This document shows positions 4,707-5,337 of a stretch of 5,337 bases of DNA, one piece after another. The stretch is from a bacterium (lineage in GTDB: Bacteria; SZUA-79; Acidulodesulfobacterales; Acidulodesulfobacteraceae), in NCBI GenBank assembly GCA_021813595.1, contig JAKAKF010000041.1:1-5337 (forward strand). The letters are read 5' to 3'. The position numbers were made by a program, and so were the translations under genes. A model generated the notes under the pieces. That model saw only the letters and a program-made list of their open reading frames with translations, had not been told where the DNA came from and searched no databases. How positions within the stretch are numbered: the stretch's first letter is position 1; each line of letters begins with the position of its first letter.

Positions 4707-5337
4707 ATGAAGGAGATTATAACGGAATCATTAAGTTTTGACGATGTTCTTATAGTTCCGGACTATTCGGAGATACTTCCGAAAGACGTCGATTTAAAAA
4801 CGAAATTCTCCCGCAATATCAGCTTAAACATACCGCTAGTCAGCGCCGCTATGGATACCGTAACGGAAGCCAAAACGGCAATTTCTTTAGCAAGAGAGGG
4901 CGGAATAGGCGTAATACATAAAAATTTAACTATCGAAGAGCAAAAGGCGGAAGTTGACAGGGTTAAGAAATCCGAAAGCGGAATGATTACGAATCCTATA
5001 AAAGTAAACCCCGACGATAAAATTTCGCATGCGCTGGACCTTATGAAAAAATTTATGATTTCGGGCGTTCCCGTAGTAAAAGGAGACAGGCTGGTCGGGA
5101 TACTTACCAACAGGGATTTGAGATTTTCCGTTAATCTTAACGAGAAAGTAGAAAATGTTATGACCAAGGAAAATCTCGTTACCGTTCCGGTGGGAACTAC
5201 TCTGGAAGAAGCGAAAAAAACCCTTCACGAAAAAAAAATAGAAAAACTTCTCGTCGTAGATAATAATTTTAATCTGAAAGGTTTAATTACCATTAAAGAC
5301 ATAGAAAAAATTAAAAAATATCCTAATTCGTGCAAAG
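4707..5337 (+). CDS. guaB: Inosine-5'-monophosphate dehydrogenase, N-terminal part (cut by window end)
   Basis: GuaB oxidises IMP to XMP with NAD+, the first committed step of GMP synthesis, as a cytosolic tetramer or octamer. The frame is open from the ATG at 4707 to the window end, giving 210 complete codons of a family usually near 485-490 residues. The catalytic barrel begins with LSFDDVLIVPDYSEILP (9-25), then NIPLVSAAMDTVTEA (41-55) and LAREGGIGVIHKNL (61-74). The regulatory Bateman module follows: CBS 1 from about 93 (GMITNPIKV through ISGVPVV and LVGILTNRDLRF) and CBS 2 from about 152 (VMTKENLVTVP through IEKLLVVDNN and LKGLITIKDIEK). The segment after it (YPNSCK) is where the barrel resumes. 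The catalytic Cys loop lies beyond the window. GAGAGGG (4691-4697) is a good Shine-Dalgarno 9 nt from the ATG; an in-frame TTG at 4701 is closer than ideal. No damage is seen. Confidence 0.97.
   Translation, partial: MKEIITESLSFDDVLIVPDYSEILPKDVDLKTKFSRNISLNIPLVSAAMDTVTEAKTAISLAREGGIGVIHKNLTIEEQKAEVDRVKKSESGMITNPIKVNPDDKISHALDLMKKFMISGVPVVKGDRLVGILTNRDLRFSVNLNEKVENVMTKENLVTVPVGTTLEEAKKTLHEKKIEKLLVVDNNFNLKGLITIKDIEKIKKYPNSCK

Noticed and set aside
4763..5228. Minus-strand ORFs opposite guaB
   Set aside because: The + strand encodes an unambiguous IMP dehydrogenase with its CBS domains; the reverse ORFs are shadows.
1..5337. tRNA, rRNA, riboswitch, prophage or defence genes
   Set aside because: No tRNA-like cloverleaf, rRNA motif, known riboswitch core, integrase or defence domain recognised; apart from the repeats, all sizeable space is filled by housekeeping genes.

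Overview
The window is one strand-consistent stretch of an AT-rich bacterial chromosome: every gene I can support reads on the + strand. It opens with the last codons of what is probably frr, then uppS, cdsA and dxr. This is the common bacterial frr-uppS-cdsA-dxr block, which joins undecaprenyl carrier synthesis, phospholipid precursor synthesis and the MEP isoprenoid pathway. After dxr come a gamma-class carbonic anhydrase-like gene, a Ppx/GppA phosphatase gene, and the first ~210 codons of guaB (IMP dehydrogenase), cut by the window edge. The gene order, low GC and repeat type would suit a Deltaproteobacteria-like or related Gram-negative lineage. That is an inference from gene order only, and I cannot name a species.

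Layout: 2-25 frr tail; 22-729 uppS (4-bp ATGA overlap with frr); 716-1531 cdsA (14-bp overlap with uppS, TTG start); 1532-1681 gap holding a paired-hairpin repeat; 1682-2848 dxr; 2849-2945 AT-rich gap with two TATAAT boxes and a dyad; 2946-3458 carbonic anhydrase-like protein; 3459-3653 gap holding the second copy of the repeat; 3654-4640 Ppx/GppA (TTG start); 4641-4706 gap with an imperfect hairpin; 4707-end guaB.

How they work together: Dxr commits DXP to the MEP pathway, which supplies the IPP that UppS elongates to undecaprenyl diphosphate for cell-wall and surface-glycan assembly. CdsA makes CDP-diacylglycerol for membrane phospholipids. The first three genes overlap and are almost certainly co-translated. 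The later genes concern CO2/bicarbonate (putatively), polyphosphate or (p)ppGpp turnover, and guanine nucleotide synthesis. Ppx/GppA and GuaB both touch guanine nucleotide and stringent-response metabolism, but their adjacency is weak evidence of a functional link.

The most notable non-coding signal is a pair of 76-bp elements (1561-1636 and 3531-3606). Each consists of two inverted hairpin-forming arms of the ATTCCC-N8-GGGAAT type around a related core, a REP-doublet or MITE-like family. I found no defence system, CRISPR array, tRNA, rRNA or novel multi-gene system; the coding content is housekeeping.
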